From contig NC_009407.2 of NCBI RefSeq assembly GCF_000002875.2, positions 354,001-418,000 of the forward strand: 64,000 nucleotides of DNA. The letters run 5' to 3'. The notes beneath the pieces were generated by a model, which searched no databases, was not told the DNA's origin, and saw only the letters and a program-made list of their open reading frames with translations. Both the position numbers and the translations under genes were made by a program. The DNA is from Leishmania infantum JPCM5. Taxonomy: Eukaryota; Euglenozoa; Kinetoplastea; Trypanosomatida; Trypanosomatidae. This document shows, one piece after another, positions 63,476-64,000 of this stretch; position 1 is the stretch's first letter, and each line of letters opens with the position of its first letter.

Positions 63476-64000
63476 ACAAGGAAGACCGAGAGAGGCAGGA
63501 GTTGCTTTCTCCGGCGTCCTCAGCGCACCCACTCGCTGCCCAGACAAGCGTGCGGCCAACGCCACGCCCGAGCCGCCGCCCGCCCGCCGGCCTGCCACAG
63601 GCCCCCATCGCCTCCTGCACTGCAGCCGTAGGCGCACACGCGGTACAGCAATGCGCCGACTCAGTCCGCCCAGCGCCGCCTCTGCCTCAAACTCTACACA
63701 GCACCCGCCGCCTCGCAGGCCGCCGCGCAGCCGCTCCCATCGTGCCACCAGTCGCCACCCACGTGGTGCAGCCCGTACGCGGTGGCACGCCGGCCCCGCA
63801 CCAGTGGGCAGTGCGAGGGCGGGGGGCGGGATACGCGCCAGCCACGCTGACACGCTGCCCATCATCTGGACGGTACAGACGTGTGCGCTGGCGCAGGTCG
63901 CTCCGACGCGCCGCCGTCCGGGGCTTCAAACTGTCACCACCGGAAGGTGGCTCAGCATCGGCAGGGGGTTGGGGGAAAGGGCTGCTGGGCTGCCCCACAC
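63476..64000 (-). mobile_element. SIDER-like short retroposon, copy 3 (cut by window edge)
   Basis: It matches copy 1 from the shared ACAAGGAAGACC end through about 63967, with about three substitutions. It then diverges (a TTGGGGGAAAGG stretch replaces the copy 1 sequence) and continues past the edge. Orientation is the same as copies 1 and 2, presumably within the 3' UTR of a gene beyond the window. Confidence 0.7.

Larger units (their letters stand above)
59719..64000. other. Non-coding interval at right edge, with SIDER copy 3
   Basis: The interval is 4.3 kb. It contains a GT repeat (60240), a TA repeat (60850), an AT-rich island (62290-62445) and a SIDER-like copy running off the edge. 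No protein-like ORF. It probably comprises the 5' region of the membrane glycoprotein gene and the 3' UTR of a gene outside the window. Confidence 0.55.

Noticed and set aside
1..64000. CRISPR arrays, bacterial operons, ribosome binding sites, rho-independent terminators, tRNA or rRNA genes
   Set aside because: The window is eukaryotic in layout. No direct-repeat/spacer array was seen, and scanning by eye for tRNA B-box-like words gave no convincing cloverleaf; small RNA genes could still be missed.
1..64000. Strand-switch region
   Set aside because: All supported genes are on the minus strand and the purine skew keeps the same direction throughout, so no convergent or divergent junction lies inside the window.

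Overview
The window looks like nuclear DNA of a trypanosomatid, most likely a Leishmania species. The evidence is as follows. All twelve supportable genes lie on the minus strand as long intronless ORFs separated by 0.7-6 kb of non-coding DNA. The gaps are strongly purine-rich on + (pyrimidine-rich in the transcript sense) and carry GT/CA and TA microsatellites, as expected of a polycistronic directional gene cluster processed by trans-splicing. Three copies of a roughly 550 bp GC-rich element resemble Leishmania SIDER retroposons, and one decayed stretch resembles the zinc-finger end of an ingi/L1Tc-clade retrotransposon. There are no bacterial features, no strand switch and no recognisable RNA genes. 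I cannot fix the species or chromosome from sequence alone.

Transcription runs right to left. In that order the genes are: a type I membrane glycoprotein-like protein (58459-59718); a very long CPA1 Na+/H+ exchanger with a cyclic-nucleotide-binding-like domain (51073-55605); a SET/MYND protein (47986-49353); a D-2-hydroxyglutarate dehydrogenase-family flavoprotein (45507-47066); a probable mitochondrial single-pass membrane protein (42945-44009); a second, larger SET/MYND protein (39687-42260); a DUF676-type serine esterase/lipase (35127-37925); a 1409-residue protein of unknown function (26287-30516); two neighbouring proteins sharing a repeated motif architecture and probably paralogous (22766-23812 and 17797-20247); an EngB/YihA-type GTPase with a probable mitochondrial presequence (13250-14824); and a single-RRM RNA-binding protein (6225-8024).

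The genes are not an operon in the bacterial sense. Neighbours are functionally mixed, although several look mitochondrial (EngB, the 354-residue membrane protein, perhaps the paralogous pair and the dehydrogenase). Control is expected to be post-transcriptional, so the annotation also records candidate trans-splice acceptors (polypyrimidine tract plus AG) and retroposon copies lying where 3' UTRs should be. The best leads are the almost identical SIDER copies, the zinc-finger retrotransposon relic, the tandem paralogous pair, a perfect 13 bp hairpin upstream of one SET gene, and an acceptor ambiguity that could remove the RRM protein's start codon.
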